64,000 nt of DNA from contig NZ_CP011514.1 of the NCBI RefSeq assembly GCF_001653795.1, forward strand, positions 2,333,715 to 2,397,714, read 5' to 3'. The notes beneath the pieces were generated by a model. It was not told the origin of the DNA. It worked only from the letters and a program-made list of their open reading frames with translations, and searched no databases. The position numbers and the translations under genes were made by a program. Of the stretch, positions 55,061-64,000 are shown piece by piece (the stretch's first letter is position 1; each line of letters starts with the position of its first letter). Source of the stretch: Mitsuaria sp. 7. Its GTDB lineage: Bacteria > Pseudomonadota > Gammaproteobacteria > Burkholderiales > Burkholderiaceae_C.

Positions 55061-57649
55061 ATGCTGCAAGCCTACCGCCAACACGAAGCCGAACGCGCCG
55101 CGCTCGGCATCCCGCCGCTGCCACTGGACGCCAAGCAGGTGGCCGAGCTGATCGAACTGATCAAGACCCCGCCCGCCGGTGAAGGCGCCTTCCTGCTGGA
55201 CCTGCTGACCCACCGCGTGCCCCCGGGCGTGGACGACGCCGCCAAGGTCAAGGCCAGCTTCCTGGCCGCCGTCGCGCACGGCGACCTGAAGGTGGAGCTG
55301 ATCTCCAAGGCCAAGGCCACCGAGCTGCTGGGCACCATGGTCGGCGGCTACAACGTGCATCCGCTGATCGAGCTGCTGGACGACGCCGAAGTCGCCGGCG
55401 TCGCCGCCGCGGGTCTGAAGAAGACCCTGCTGATGTTCGACTACTTCAACGACGTCGCGAGCAAGGCCAAGGCGGGCAACGCCAAGGCCCAGGAAGTGAT
55501 GAAGAGCTGGGCCGACGCCGAGTGGTTCACCTCGCGCCCTGAAGTCGAAAAGAAGATCACCGTCACCGTCTTCAAGGTCCCCGGCGAAACCAACACCGAC
55601 GACCTGTCGCCGGCGCCGGACGCCTGGAGCCGCCCGGACATCCCGCTGCACTACCTGGCGATGCTGAAGAACACGCGCCCTGACGCGGCCTTCAAGCCCG
55701 AGGAAGACGGCAAGCGCGGCCCGATGCAGTTCCTCGAGGAACTGAAGAAGAAGGGCCACGTCGTGGCCTACGTCGGCGACGTCGTCGGCACGGGCTCGTC
55801 GCGCAAGTCGGCGACCAACTCCGTCATCTGGGCCACGGGCCAGGACATCCCCTTCGTCCCGAACAAGCGCTTCGGCGGCGTGACGCTGGGCGGCAAGATC
55901 GCGCCCATCTTCTTCAACACGCAGGAAGACTCGGGCTCGCTGCCGATCGAAGTGGAAGTGGGCGGCCTGGAGATGGGCGACGTCATCGACGTGCTGCCCT
56001 ACGACGGCAAGCTGGTGAAGAACGGCCAGACCGTCGCCGAGTTCAAGCTCAAGAGCGACGTGCTGTTCGACGAAGTCCGCGCCGGCGGCCGGATCAACCT
56101 GATCATCGGCCGCTCGCTGACCGCCAAGGCGCGTGAGTTCCTGGGCCTGCCGGCCTCGACGCTGTTCCGCCTGCCGCAGGCGCCGGCTGAAACGAAGGCC
56201 GGCTTCACGCTGGCGCAGAAGATGGTCGGCCGCGCGGTCGGTCTGCCTGAGGGACAGGGCGTGCGCCCGGGCACCTACTGCGAACCCAAGATGACGACCG
56301 TCGGTTCGCAGGACACGACCGGCCCGATGACCCGCGACGAGCTGAAGGACCTGGCCTGCCTGGGCTTCTCGGCCGACCTGGTGATGCAGTCCTTCTGCCA
56401 CACCGCCGCGTATCCGAAGCCGGTGGACGTGAAGACGCACCGCGAGCTGCCCGCCTTCATCTCCAACCGCGGCGGCGTGTCCCTGCGTCCGGGCGACGGC
56501 GTGATCCACAGCTGGCTGAACCGCCTGCTGCTGCCCGACACCGTCGGCACCGGCGGCGACTCGCACACGCGGTTCCCGATCGGCATCTCGTTCCCGGCGG
56601 GTTCGGGCCTGGTCGCCTTCGGCGCGGCCACCGGCGTGATGCCGCTGGACATGCCGGAATCGGTGCTGGTGCGCTTCAAGGGTGAGATGCAGCCGGGCGT
56701 GACGCTGCGCGACCTGGTGCATGCGATCCCGCTGTATGCGCTCAAGGCCGGTCTGCTGACGGTGGCCAAGGCCGGCAAGAAGAACATCTTCTCGGGCCGC
56801 ATCCTGGAGATCGAAGGTCTGCCCGACCTGAAGGTCGAACAGGCGTTCGAGCTGTCCGACGCCTCGGCCGAGCGCTCCGCGGCCGGCTGCACGATCAAGC
56901 TGAATCCGGCGCCGATCAAGGAGTACCTGAGCTCCAACGTCGTCCTGATGAAGAACATGATCGCCGACGGCTACGCCGACGCGAAGACGCTGCAGCGCCG
57001 CATCGAGAAGGTCGAAGCCTGGCTGGCCAAGCCCGACCTGCTGGAAGCGGACAAGGACGCCGAATACGCGGCCGTGATCGAGATCGACCTGGCCGACATC
57101 ACCGAGCCGATCGTCTGCTGCCCGAACGACCCGGACGACGCCAAGGTGCTGTCCGAAGTCGCCGGCACGAAGATCGACGAGGCCTTCATCGGCTCGTGCA
57201 TGACCAACATCGGTCACTTCCGCGCGGCGGCCAAGCTGCTGGGCGGCCAGCGCGACATCCCGGTCAAGCTGTGGGTCGCGCCGCCGACCAAGATGGACCA
57301 GAGCGAGCTGATCAAGGAAGGCCATTACGCCGCCTTCGGAACGGCCGGTGCGCGCACCGAGATGCCGGGCTGCTCGCTGTGCATGGGCAACCAGGCGCAG
57401 GTCCGCGAGGGCGCGACGGTGATCTCCACCTCCACGCGCAACTTCCCCAACCGTCTGGGCAAGAACACCAACGTGTTCCTGGGCTCGGCGGAACTGGCCG
57501 CGATCGCCTCGCGTCTGGGCCGCCTGCCGACCAAGGAGGAGTACCTCAAGGACATGGGCGTCATCGACGCCGACAAGGCCAGCGTCTACCGCTACATGAA
57601 CTTCGACCAGATCGAGGAATACGCGGAAACGGCCAAGACGGTCGCGTGA
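55061..57649 (+). CDS. acnB: Aconitate hydratase B / 2-methylisocitrate dehydratase
   Basis: 862 residues. Converts citrate to isocitrate via a [4Fe-4S] cluster. The AcnB-specific N-terminal HEAT-like domain (1-155), swivel domain, then the core with cluster Cys in [10 protein letters not shown] and [10 protein letters not shown] are present. GGAG ribosome site. It completes the TCA cluster (gltA, sdh, mdh). AcnB is also an RNA-binding protein in other bacteria. Only 67 bp separate it from vapC, so it may have a promoter inside the toxin gene. Confidence 0.96.
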   Translation: MLQAYRQHEAERAALGIPPLPLDAKQVAELIELIKTPPAGEGAFLLDLLTHRVPPGVDDAAKVKASFLAAVAHGDLKVELISKAKATELLGTMVGGYNVHPLIELLDDAEVAGVAAAGLKKTLLMFDYFNDVASKAKAGNAKAQEVMKSWADAEWFTSRPEVEKKITVTVFKVPGETNTDDLSPAPDAWSRPDIPLHYLAMLKNTRPDAAFKPEEDGKRGPMQFLEELKKKGHVVAYVGDVVGTGSSRKSATNSVIWATGQDIPFVPNKRFGGVTLGGKIAPIFFNTQEDSGSLPIEVEVGGLEMGDVIDVLPYDGKLVKNGQTVAEFKLKSDVLFDEVRAGGRINLIIGRSLTAKAREFLGLPASTLFRLPQAPAETKAGFTLAQKMVGRAVGLPEGQGVRPGTYCEPKMTTVGSQDTTGPMTRDELKDLACLGFSADLVMQSFCHTAAYPKPVDVKTHRELPAFISNRGGVSLRPGDGVIHSWLNRLLLPDTVGTGGDSHTRFPIGISFPAGSGLVAFGAATGVMPLDMPESVLVRFKGEMQPGVTLRDLVHAIPLYALKAGLLTVAKAGKKNIFSGRILEIEGLPDLKVEQAFELSDASAERSAAGCTIKLNPAPIKEYLSSNVVLMKNMIADGYADAKTLQRRIEKVEAWLAKPDLLEADKDAEYAAVIEIDLADITEPIVCCPNDPDDAKVLSEVAGTKIDEAFIGSCMTNIGHFRAAAKLLGGQRDIPVKLWVAPPTKMDQSELIKEGHYAAFGTAGARTEMPGCSLCMGNQAQVREGATVISTSTRNFPNRLGKNTNVFLGSAELAAIASRLGRLPTKEEYLKDMGVIDADKASVYRYMNFDQIEEYAETAKTVA

Positions 57650-57726
57650 TGCGACGAGCGACCTGACGGTCGCTCCATCTCGAGACCGGCGGGGGAGTTT
57701 GAGTCCCCTGCCCCTCGCCAAAGAAC

Positions 57727-57759
57727 AAGGGCCCGGAGGTGCGAACCCCCGGGCCCTTT
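57727..57759 (+). terminator. Terminator of acnB
   Basis: 10-bp stem AAGGGCCCGG / CCGGGCCCTT with a 12-nt loop, then T; 78 bp after the acnB stop and convergent with sodC. Confidence 0.75.
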
Positions 57760-57783
57760 GCATTGCGCTCGTATCGGGAGGCC

Positions 57784-58320
57784 TCAGCCGCCGATGACGC
57801 CGCACGCGACGCGCGCTCCGCCACCGCCCAGCGGCGCGGGATGGTCGGAGTGGTTGTCACCGCCCATGTGGACCATCAGCGCGTGGCCCTTCACTTCGTC
57901 GATCTTCTTCAGACGCGGCGACAGCACCGGGTTCGTCGACTGGCCGTCGTGCGCGACGTACAGCGGCGGCAGATCGCCGAGGTGCCCGTCGCCCCACGGC
58001 TCGCCGTGATGCTTGCTGCCGAGCGGGTCGAAGTGTCCGCCGGCGGCGCCGGCCGGCGTCACCGTGCCGTTGGCCGTGGACGGCGCGCACGACGGGTTCT
58101 CATGCACGTGGAAGCCGTGAACGCCGTGGGGCAGTCCGGTCAACTGCGGATAGAACGCCAGGCCGTAGGGCGTCTCGACGATGCGCACCGTGCCGGCAGA
58201 GGCGCCGGGGCCGTCGGGCTGGGCCATGGACAGATTGACGGTCAGCTCGGCGGCGTGGGCGGCCGACACGGCGGCACCGGACACGAGCAGGCCCAGGCAC
58301 AACGACTTCACGAGGTTCAT
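57784..58320 (-). CDS. sodC: Periplasmic Cu/Zn superoxide dismutase
   Basis: 178 residues. Signal peptide (about 1-24, ending AAHAA). Metal ligands are complete: [32 protein letters not shown], and [16 protein letters not shown], plus the two Cys of the conserved disulfide (NPSC and RVACGVIGG). Removes superoxide in the periplasm. 57 bp after the TPR gene, likely the same transcript and under the ECF promoter at 58923-58954. Confidence 0.95.
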   Translation of the reverse strand: MNLVKSLCLGLLVSGAAVSAAHAAELTVNLSMAQPDGPGASAGTVRIVETPYGLAFYPQLTGLPHGVHGFHVHENPSCAPSTANGTVTPAGAAGGHFDPLGSKHHGEPWGDGHLGDLPPLYVAHDGQSTNPVLSPRLKKIDEVKGHALMVHMGGDNHSDHPAPLGGGGARVACGVIGG

Positions 58321-58377
58321 TCAAAGCTCCTTGCGGGGGAACGGGAGAGAGGAAAAGAGGAAGCGCGGATCGGAGGC

Positions 58378-58881
58378 TTACCAGCCGCCCTTGGCCACGT
58401 ACTTGTTGCCGTTGGCCTGGTAGCGCGCGATGGCCTCCTTGAGGTCGGTGTGCTGCTCGCAGGACGACTTGCATTCAGTGGCCAGCGACGCCAGACGGGC
58501 CTGCGCCTTCGGCAGGTCGCCCTTCATCAGGTAGAGCTCGCCCGAGTACTCCAGCGCGTTGCGGTGATGCGGGTCGATGCGCAGCGCCTCGTCGTAGTAG
58601 CGCTCCGACGCGGCCAGATCCGGATTGCCGGCCTTGCGCGACACGTAGCCCATCAGGTTGTTCCAGTCCGCGCTGCGGCGGTCGTCGACGCGCTTGAGTT
58701 CGTCGCGAGCGGCTTCCCACTGACGTGCTTCGATCAGTTGACGCGCGGTGGCCAGGCGGTTCACCGCGGGCGCGGGAGCGGCCGATTGCGGCGGCGCCAT
58801 GTCGGCGGCCTGCGCGGATGGGAGGGAACCGGCCAGCGCCCAGACGGCGGCCACCAGGGACAGCAGCTTCATAGTCTTCAT
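58378..58881 (-). CDS. Exported TPR-repeat protein
   Basis: 167 residues. Signal peptide (about 1-26). Two to three tetratricopeptide-like units: ARQLIEARQWEAARDELKRV, NPDLAASERYYDEALRIDPH, and ALEYSGELYLMKGDLPKAQA. A C-terminal ECKSSCEQHTDL carries two Cys. Probably a periplasmic protein-binding factor. The GAGGAG ribosome site and the ECF-type promoter motif upstream link it to the sigma gene; sodC follows. Confidence 0.82.
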   Translation of the reverse strand: MKTMKLLSLVAAVWALAGSLPSAQAADMAPPQSAAPAPAVNRLATARQLIEARQWEAARDELKRVDDRRSADWNNLMGYVSRKAGNPDLAASERYYDEALRIDPHHRNALEYSGELYLMKGDLPKAQARLASLATECKSSCEQHTDLKEAIARYQANGNKYVAKGGW

Positions 58882-58922
58882 GTGTTGCTCCTCGAGCGTG
58901 ATGCAGGACATCCTGCTTCTTG

Positions 58923-58954
58923 ACTTACGGGACTGTGATGACGGCGGACGCACC
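58923..58954 (-). promoter_or_regulatory. ECF-type promoter of the TPR-sodC unit
   Basis: On the minus strand: GGTGCGTCCG, 14 nt, CCGTAAGT. The same two boxes with the same spacing occur before the DUF3455-sigma operon. The -10-like box lies 42 nt before the TPR start, giving a leader of about 35 nt. Confidence 0.75.
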
Positions 58955-59040
58955 CGATATCGAAAAATCGCTGTAACGATTCGTGGAGCGCGCGAGACCT
59001 GACCCCGCCCTCACGCGCTCACCGGAACATCACCGGGGCC

Positions 59041-59802
59041 TCACCACACCTTGACGCAGGCGCCTTCGAGCACGAACGCCGATGGCGTCGCCGGTGCCGG
59101 ACCATCGCTCGCCTCCAGGCTGATCGCCACGCGACCCACGCTGAAGAAGAGCTTCTCGGATTCAGCAGGCAACGCGATCTGCGTCTGGCCCGATGGCGAG
59201 ACCGTGCCGACCACGAACGGCGCACCGTCCTTCGGAACGGCCCACAGCGTGGCGCGACGACCTTCAGGCACGGCGATGGGACGCAACACCTTCACGGTGA
59301 GCAGCTTGCCGTGGCGCTTGGAACTCACGACGACGGACGGCGGCGAGTCCTGCGCGCTCAGCACGCCGACGTAGCTCGCGGGCAGCGCTTCCGACGCGGG
59401 CTCCAGGCCCACGGTGGTCGGCACCGTCTTGACGAGGACCACCGCGAGCAGCAGCCCGGCGAGGACACCGCCGGCCGCGCGACCGGTGAGCCAGCCCAGC
59501 ACGGCGCTGAGGCCGCCGCTCGGCCTGGGCTGTTTGCTGGTCTGCTTGCTGGCCTGTTTCGATTCTTGAGCTCGCGGGAACAGGCGCTGCTCGATGCCCT
59601 GCCACGTCGTGACGGGCGGCTGGATGAGCACCGGCGTGCGTTCCATCACCGCGATGCGTTGCTCCCACTGCGCGACCGCGAGCGCGATCGGCCGGGAGTC
59701 ACGCATCAGCGTGACGAAGCGACGCCGCGCGGGTCCTTGCAGCGTGCCCAGCACGTACTCGCGCGAGAGGTGTTCCAGCAGCTCGGGACGGTTGTAGTTC
59801 AT
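59041..59802 (-). CDS. RskA-type anti-sigma factor
   Basis: 253 residues. N-terminal cytoplasmic part (1-100) begins MNYNRPELLEHLSREYVLGT, the zinc-less RskA sigma-binding pattern; then a single membrane helix (about 108-128, AAGGVLAGLLLAVVLVKTV) and a periplasmic RskA C-terminal domain (SVVVSSKRHGKLLTVKVLRP and onward). It would hold the sigma factor at the membrane until a periplasmic signal. Its start overlaps the sigma stop at ATGA, so production is coupled. Confidence 0.88.
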   Translation of the reverse strand: MNYNRPELLEHLSREYVLGTLQGPARRRFVTLMRDSRPIALAVAQWEQRIAVMERTPVLIQPPVTTWQGIEQRLFPRAQESKQASKQTSKQPRPSGGLSAVLGWLTGRAAGGVLAGLLLAVVLVKTVPTTVGLEPASEALPASYVGVLSAQDSPPSVVVSSKRHGKLLTVKVLRPIAVPEGRRATLWAVPKDGAPFVVGTVSPSGQTQIALPAESEKLFFSVGRVAISLEASDGPAPATPSAFVLEGACVKVW

Positions 59803-60374
59803 GGCGTGGCCACTCCGCCGGCTTCGAGGCAGGCCTTGAGGCGATCGAGCCCCCGCCGCACCCACGCCTTGATCGTGCCGAGCGGCGCATGCAGCGCCTC
59901 GGCGATCTCGGTGTGGACCATGCCGCGGTAGTAGGCCAGCGCCAACGCCTGACGCTGCTGCGCGGACAGCGCCTGCATGCAGGCGCCGATGCGGGCGTCG
60001 GCCAGGTTCTGCTCGAGCAGCTGCAGCGGCTCGCCGGCCGCGTCCGCCGGCACGGCGAGCGCGTCCTCGTCGAGCTCGACCGAGTGCTCGTCCTCGTTCC
60101 GGCGCGAGCGCAGCTGGTCGATGGCCTTGTTGCGGACGACGTTGATCATCCAGGTCATCGGCGTGCCGGCCTCGGGCCGATAGCCCTGCGCGTGGTGCCA
60201 GATGCTCACGTAAGCCTCCTGGAGGTTCTCCTCCGCGCGCTGTTCGTTCCTCAACATACGCAAGGAGACGGAGAACAGATGCGCGCTCGTCAGCCGATAG
60301 AGGAGCTCGAAGGCCGCGCGGTCGCGCAGCGCCACGCGGGCCATCAGGTGGGGGAGGTCTTGATTCGCTGGCAT
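59799..60374 (-). CDS. ECF sigma factor (SigK/RskA-group)
   Basis: 191 residues. Region 2 (about 25-90) has FSVSLRMLRNEQRAEENLQE and PMTWMINVVRNKAIDQLRSR; region 4 (about 130-180) has LALAYYRGMVHTEIAEALHA and PLGTIKAWVRRGLDRLKACL. No extra C-terminal domain. I chose the ATG at 60374 because it starts region 1.2/2 directly. Encoded between DUF3455 and its anti-sigma. Two near-identical promoter motifs in the window point to autoregulation. Confidence 0.9.
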   Translation of the reverse strand: MPANQDLPHLMARVALRDRAAFELLYRLTSAHLFSVSLRMLRNEQRAEENLQEAYVSIWHHAQGYRPEAGTPMTWMINVVRNKAIDQLRSRRNEDEHSVELDEDALAVPADAAGEPLQLLEQNLADARIGACMQALSAQQRQALALAYYRGMVHTEIAEALHAPLGTIKAWVRRGLDRLKACLEAGGVATP

Positions 60375-60423
60375 CACCGGGGGACTCACTGCGAGGACCC
60401 GGGATGATCCGTCAAGACGGCGC

Positions 60424-61035
60424 TCACCGCGACGGGGCGACACCCCAAAAGAGGTAGTCGGCGCTGTAGCCGATGCGGACGGTGCGGCCCGTGGCCGCGG
60501 CGACGCACTCCGAGGCCGGCGGAGCGACACCGCCCACGGTGTTGATGCGCTGCACCGCGTCGACGGGATCGAGACCGCCGACGCCGCTGCGCGACTTCAC
60601 CGACAGCAGCAGCCAGGGAATGGCGCCCGCCGTGGGCGCCGGGGAAGAGGCCTTGACCTGGCCGACGATGCGGGAGCCGTCCTCCAGGCGCCAGAACGGG
60701 CCGGCGCCGTGGTCGCCGACCTTGGCGCCGCTGGCGTTGAACAAGGTCGCCTCGGGCCCGCGGAACTGCCACTCCCAAGCGCTGTTCGCACCCTGCGCGC
60801 ATTCGTAGATCTGGACGCCAGTGGCGTGGACCTGCAGGAGCAGGCGCGAGCCGTCCGCGGGGCGCAACGTCGCAGGGACCTCAGGGATCTTGATGGCGAT
60901 GGCGTTCCCGGCCGCGGTCGGCTCATCCGGCAGACGGGACAGCTCGTCCGCGGACGGTCGGGAAGCCTGCGCGCTCGCGCAGGTCGCGATGGCGACGGCG
61001 AGCAGGGGAAAAACGGTAGCGGCGATTCGCATCAT
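60424..61035 (-). CDS. Exported DUF3455 protein
   Basis: 203 residues. Signal peptide (about 1-24, ending CASAQA). The body has VPATLRPADGSRLLLQVHAT, GVQIYECAQGANSAWEWQF, HGAGPFWRLEDGSRIVGQV and the final RIGYSADYLFWGV, matching DUF3455. Function not known; family members are often stress-induced exported proteins. First gene of the sigma operon and preceded by the ECF promoter motif. Two Met codons in a row open it, so the start may be 61032. Confidence 0.85.
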   Translation of the reverse strand: MMRIAATVFPLLAVAIATCASAQASRPSADELSRLPDEPTAAGNAIAIKIPEVPATLRPADGSRLLLQVHATGVQIYECAQGANSAWEWQFRGPEATLFNASGAKVGDHGAGPFWRLEDGSRIVGQVKASSPAPTAGAIPWLLLSVKSRSGVGGLDPVDAVQRINTVGGVAPPASECVAAATGRTVRIGYSADYLFWGVAPSR

Positions 61036-61089
61036 GGAAATCTCCTTGTCGGATGGCAGAAGGCGCGGCTTGAGTGCCGCACATCATCC

Positions 61090-61121
61090 ACTTACGGCGA
61101 CAGGTCCAGGACGGATGCACC
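61090..61121 (-). promoter_or_regulatory. ECF-type promoter of the DUF3455-sigma-anti-sigma operon
   Basis: On the minus strand: GGTGCATCCG, 14 nt, CCGTAAGT. It matches the element at 58923-58954 in 17 of 18 box positions and in spacing. The -10-like box is 55 nt before the gene start. Confidence 0.75.
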
Positions 61122-61224
61122 TGAATCGCAAGAATCGGAGTTTCCGGATTCCCCCTCCCCGACACAGTCATGCCAAGCATGAATCGAACCGACACGCGTC
61201 ACCGGACAGGGGGATGAAGACATC

Positions 61225-61962
61225 ATGGATACGGACATTGCGGACCTTGCCGGTCCTGCGGGACAGGCACCGGAGCGGACCATCGGCGCCGCATCGGTCC
61301 TCACGCGCGGACTGCTGGAGTCGGGGAGGCTCGACGCCCTCGCCGCGGCGGACGATCCCCAGACGCGTCTCGTCACCGAGCACGAGCGCCTGGCGTCGCT
61401 GCGGGAAACGCTCGCGGTCCGGCCGCACGGCGACGTCTGGATCTTCGGCTACGGCTCGCTGGTGTGGAACCCCGCGATGGCCGCCGTGGAGCGGCGCGTC
61501 GCCCGGGTGGACGGCTGGCATCGCGCCTTCTGCCTGTCGACCACGGCGCTGCGCGCGACGGCGGACCGGCCCGGCGTGATGCTTTCGCTGGACCGCGGCG
61601 GTTCCTGCCACGGCGCGGCCTATCGGCTCGCGGATGACGTCGTCGAACGGGAGCTGCGCCTGCTGTGGCGCCGGGAGATGGTGATCGCCGGCTACGTGCC
61701 GCGATGGGTACAGCCCGTCGACGCCCATGGCGTCCCCATCGGAAACGCCATTGCCTTCACCACCGATGCCTCACATCCCCACTATGCGGGCGGACTCGGC
61801 GAGGACTGCATCGCCCACCGCCTGTCCACCGCGGCCGGTTGCCTGGGAAGCGCCGCCGATTACCTGCATCGCACCTGCGAAGGCCTGCAGGGGGCGGGGA
61901 TCGCGGACCCGGTCTTGAGAAGGCTCAGTGGCCTGGTCCACGGCATCCTGGAAGATGCGTGA
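61225..61962 (+). CDS. Gamma-glutamylcyclotransferase, ChaC-like
   Basis: 245 residues. Typical ChaC features: the phosphate-loop-like WIFGYGSLVWNP near residue 72, HRAFCLSTTALRATADRPG, and the candidate catalytic Glu in LLWRREMVIAGYVPRWV. Degrades glutathione to 5-oxoproline and Cys-Gly in the cytoplasm. An N-terminal extension of about 60 residues is longer than in short ChaC proteins. A GGGGGA ribosome site lies upstream. Divergent from the ECF operon. Confidence 0.87.
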   Translation: MDTDIADLAGPAGQAPERTIGAASVLTRGLLESGRLDALAAADDPQTRLVTEHERLASLRETLAVRPHGDVWIFGYGSLVWNPAMAAVERRVARVDGWHRAFCLSTTALRATADRPGVMLSLDRGGSCHGAAYRLADDVVERELRLLWRREMVIAGYVPRWVQPVDAHGVPIGNAIAFTTDASHPHYAGGLGEDCIAHRLSTAAGCLGSAADYLHRTCEGLQGAGIADPVLRRLSGLVHGILEDA

Positions 61963-62045
61963 GGGCCTCGACGGGTCATTACCTCATCGAGCAGCAGTTC
62001 GAGCGCGATCCGATCGCCGCTCCGTACGCGGCTGATCGCATAGTC

Positions 62046-62930
62046 TCAAAGCCCGCGCACCATCTCCACGTGCGCGATCCCCGCCTCCTCGAACACCGGC
62101 CCGCGCCGCTGGAACCCAGCACGCGTGTAGAACCCTTCAGCGCTGAGCTGCGCGTGCAGCAGCACCTCGCGGTAGCCCTGCTCGCGGCCGGCCTGCATCA
62201 GCGCGTCCAGCACCTGGCGGCCGACGCGGCTGCCGCGCATCGGCGACAGCACCGCCATCCGCCCGATCTTGGCCACGCCCGGGACATGCTCCAGCAGCCG
62301 GCCCGTCGCCAGCGGCCGGCCCAGCCGGTTGTAGGCCACCGCGTGCGTGCAGCTCTCGTCGGCGGCGTCCCACTCCATCTCGGCGGGGATCTTCTGTTCC
62401 TCGACGAACACGGCCTGCCGGATGCGATGCGCGTCCTCGCCCACCGTCGCCCAGTTGCCCACCCGCGCCTCGGTCATCGCCTCGCCGCGCTCGAAGCCCA
62501 GCAGCAGGTCGCGCAGCGCCTGCGGCACCGCCTTGGGCACGCGCACCGCCGGGTCTGCAAAAACGTAGACGAGCTCGCCATGCACCAGGCATTCGTCGCC
62601 GCGGAACACCGCGCAGCTCACCGTCATCGAGGTCGTGCCCACGCGCTCCGTGCGCACGCCGATGTCGAGCAGCTCGTCGTAATGCGCCGAGCCCAGGTAC
62701 TCGATCGTCGACTTGCGGACGAAGAGATCGCCCTCCAGCGCCTGCATCGTGGGCGCGTAGGGCAGCGCCAGCGCGCGCCAGTAGCCGCCGACCGCCGTGT
62801 CGAAGTAGGTCAGGTAGTGCCCGTTGAAGACGATCTGCTGCGCGTCGATCTCGGCCCAGCGCACGCGCAGGCGCTCGAAGAAGCGGAAGCGGTCGCGGCT
62901 CATGCCGGCGTCGGTGGCGGTGGTGCTCAT
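62046..62930 (-). CDS. Fusion of hotdog acyl-CoA thioesterase and GNAT acetyltransferase
   Basis: 294 residues in two domains. Residues 12-145 are a YbgC/FadM-type thioesterase (VRWAEIDAQQIVFNGHYLTY with the Asp-x-x-x-Val pattern, then STIEYLGSAHYDELLDIGV). Residues 150-294 are an ElaA-like GNAT (RIRQAVFVEEQKIPAEMEWD, then acetyl-CoA loop KIGRMAVLSPMRGSRVGRQV). Both halves look intact. Overlaps the esterase gene at ATGA. Suggests coupled acyl-CoA hydrolysis and acyl transfer. Confidence 0.87.
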   Translation of the reverse strand: MSTTATDAGMSRDRFRFFERLRVRWAEIDAQQIVFNGHYLTYFDTAVGGYWRALALPYAPTMQALEGDLFVRKSTIEYLGSAHYDELLDIGVRTERVGTTSMTVSCAVFRGDECLVHGELVYVFADPAVRVPKAVPQALRDLLLGFERGEAMTEARVGNWATVGEDAHRIRQAVFVEEQKIPAEMEWDAADESCTHAVAYNRLGRPLATGRLLEHVPGVAKIGRMAVLSPMRGSRVGRQVLDALMQAGREQGYREVLLHAQLSAEGFYTRAGFQRRGPVFEEAGIAHVEMVRGL

Positions 62931-63979
62931 GCGGAAGCCCCGGTCGGGGTCGAAGAAGTCGTCGTCTCGGGAACGGCAGCGGGAACAGGAACGGGAACGG
63001 GCGCCGGCAGGCCGAAGGCCGTCCTCAGCGCGTCCGCGCAGGCATCCAGCGCCTGATCGGCTTCCGGAATGCTACGACCCATCTTGATGAAGTCGTGTGT
63101 CACGCCGCGGTACAGCTCCAGCCGCACCTCGTTGCCCTGGGCGCGCAGCAGGTCGGCGTAGGCGATGCCCTCGTCGATCAGCGGATCGGCCTCGGCCAGG
63201 ATGAAGGTGGCGGGCGCCAGGTCCTCGTGATCGTCGGCCTGCAGCGGCGCGAAGCGCCAGTCGTCACGCTGCTCCGTCGGGATGTACTGGTTGAAGAACC
63301 ACGCGATCGTGTCCGCGTCCAGCAGATGGCCCTTGGCGAAGCGGCGGTGCGAATCCGTGTCCGCATGCGCGGTCGCGCCCGGCGTGATCAGCAGCTGCAT
63401 CACCAGCGACAGCCCCAGGCGGTCGCGGATATCGCGCGCATGCAATGCCGTCACCGCGGCCAGCGTGCCGCCGGCGCTGTCGCCGCCCACGGCGATGCGC
63501 TCACGGTCCAGGCCGAGGTCCGGAGCCGCGGTCGCCAGCCACGCCAGCGCGGCCCAGCAGTCGTCGACGGCGGCAGGGAACGGATGATCGGGGGCCAGAC
63601 GGTAATCGACCGCGATCACCGCCGCGCCGGTGCGCAGCGCCAGCTGGCGGCACAGGCTGTCGTGGGTCTCGAGGCTGCCGATGACGAAGCCGCCGCCGTG
63701 GAAGTACAGCAGCACCGGCAGGCCGCGCGCGTCCCGCGCGGTCGCCTCCTCGCGGGTGACCGGCGCGTACAGGCGCGCGGCGATGTCGCCGGCGGGGCCG
63801 GGGATGGCCAGGTTCTCGATGCGCGGCAGCGGCGCCCGCGGCAGGTCCAGGATCTCGGCCCCCATGAGGTACGCGATGCGGGCCTGCCGGGGCGTGAGGC
63901 TGTGGAACGAGGGGCGGTTGGCGCGGTGGATGCGCTCCAGCACCGCGGCCATCCGCGGTGTCAACAAGGTGCTACTCAA
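62927..63979 (-). CDS. Alpha/beta hydrolase, hormone-sensitive-lipase family
   Basis: 350 residues. Oxyanion motif LYFHGGGFVIGSLETHD, nucleophile elbow VGGDSAGGTLAA, Asp in LAEADPLIDEG and His in GVTHDFIKMG. Esterase acting on short acyl esters. C-terminal Pro/Val and Thr/Ser-rich tail of about 25 residues. The TTG at 63979 with GGAG upstream is the best start; an ATG at 63952 is possible, and a gene upstream may overlap beyond the window. Ends at the start of the thioesterase-GNAT fusion, so the two are coupled. Confidence 0.85.
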   Translation of the reverse strand: MSSTLLTPRMAAVLERIHRANRPSFHSLTPRQARIAYLMGAEILDLPRAPLPRIENLAIPGPAGDIAARLYAPVTREEATARDARGLPVLLYFHGGGFVIGSLETHDSLCRQLALRTGAAVIAVDYRLAPDHPFPAAVDDCWAALAWLATAAPDLGLDRERIAVGGDSAGGTLAAVTALHARDIRDRLGLSLVMQLLITPGATAHADTDSHRRFAKGHLLDADTIAWFFNQYIPTEQRDDWRFAPLQADDHEDLAPATFILAEADPLIDEGIAYADLLRAQGNEVRLELYRGVTHDFIKMGRSIPEADQALDACADALRTAFGLPAPVPVPVPAAVPETTTSSTPTGASA

Positions 63980-64000
63980 CGGGAACTCCAGGGCGTAGGC

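Noticed and set aside
54971..57805. Antisense open frame of over 900 codons opposite acnB
   Set aside because: Shadow of acnB; extreme Arg/Asp/Leu/His composition.

Overview
The window looks like a chromosomal segment of a high-GC betaproteobacterium of the order Burkholderiales, probably close to Roseateles/Mitsuaria/Rubrivivax. I base this on gene content and order: dapA-bamC; parE-(GNAT)-lytic transglycosylase-parC; gltA-sdhE-sdhBADC with a divergent GntR gene, then mdh and a citE-like lyase, then acnB; and a DUF3649-PepSY-DUF3325 iron operon. No rRNA, tRNA, CRISPR array, transposase or integrase was seen. Almost everything is core chromosome. The clearest accessory pieces are a HEPN/nucleotidyltransferase pair (7.1-8.2 kb) and a VapBC-type pair (54.3-55.0 kb).

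Layout. 0-7 kb: a truncated response regulator, an RhlE-type RNA helicase with a Gly/Gln-rich tail, the tRNA modification enzyme MnmC, a small monooxygenase-like protein and a chemotaxis receptor behind a likely sigma-28 promoter. 7-12.6 kb: the HEPN/MNT pair, rpiA, a small membrane protein, aroG, an EamA exporter and its divergent LysR regulator. 12.8-18.7 kb: pyrD, the iron-linked membrane operon, a PEP-CTERM protein and a very divergent cytochrome P450. 18.7-24.5 kb: topoisomerase IV genes with a GNAT and a lytic transglycosylase between them. 24.7-31.2 kb: an exported amidohydrolase, an MFS transporter with a 43-residue membrane protein, an SDR, a methyltransferase interrupted by one stop codon, dapA and bamC.

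31.4-44.7 kb: an Ala/Pro-rich small lipoprotein, the ribosomal oxygenase RoxA, a SlyD-type isomerase, a two-component system with a degenerate EAL-HDOD protein, a branched-chain-type binding protein, an MTA/SAH deaminase, and a nucleoside/ribose salvage operon (rbsR-rbsK-nucleoside hydrolase) with a clear LacI-type operator. 44.8-57.7 kb: the TCA supercluster (gltA, sdhE, sdhBADC, gntR, mdh, citE-like, acnB), with the VapBC pair just before acnB. 57.8-61.1 kb: a stress module of DUF3455, ECF sigma, anti-sigma, TPR protein and SodC. 61.2-64 kb: a ChaC-like cyclotransferase, a thioesterase-GNAT fusion and an HSL-type esterase running off the right edge.

The most informative non-coding signal is a pair of near-identical promoters (GGTGCRTCCG-N14-CCGTAAGT) in front of the DUF3455-sigma-anti-sigma unit and the TPR-SodC unit. 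They define a likely self-contained ECF regulon. Other notable points are the P450 that keeps its haem cysteine but lacks both normally conserved acidic residues, a perfect 15-bp inverted repeat before the MNT gene, and palindromic operators before rbsR, between gntR and mdh, and before vapB.
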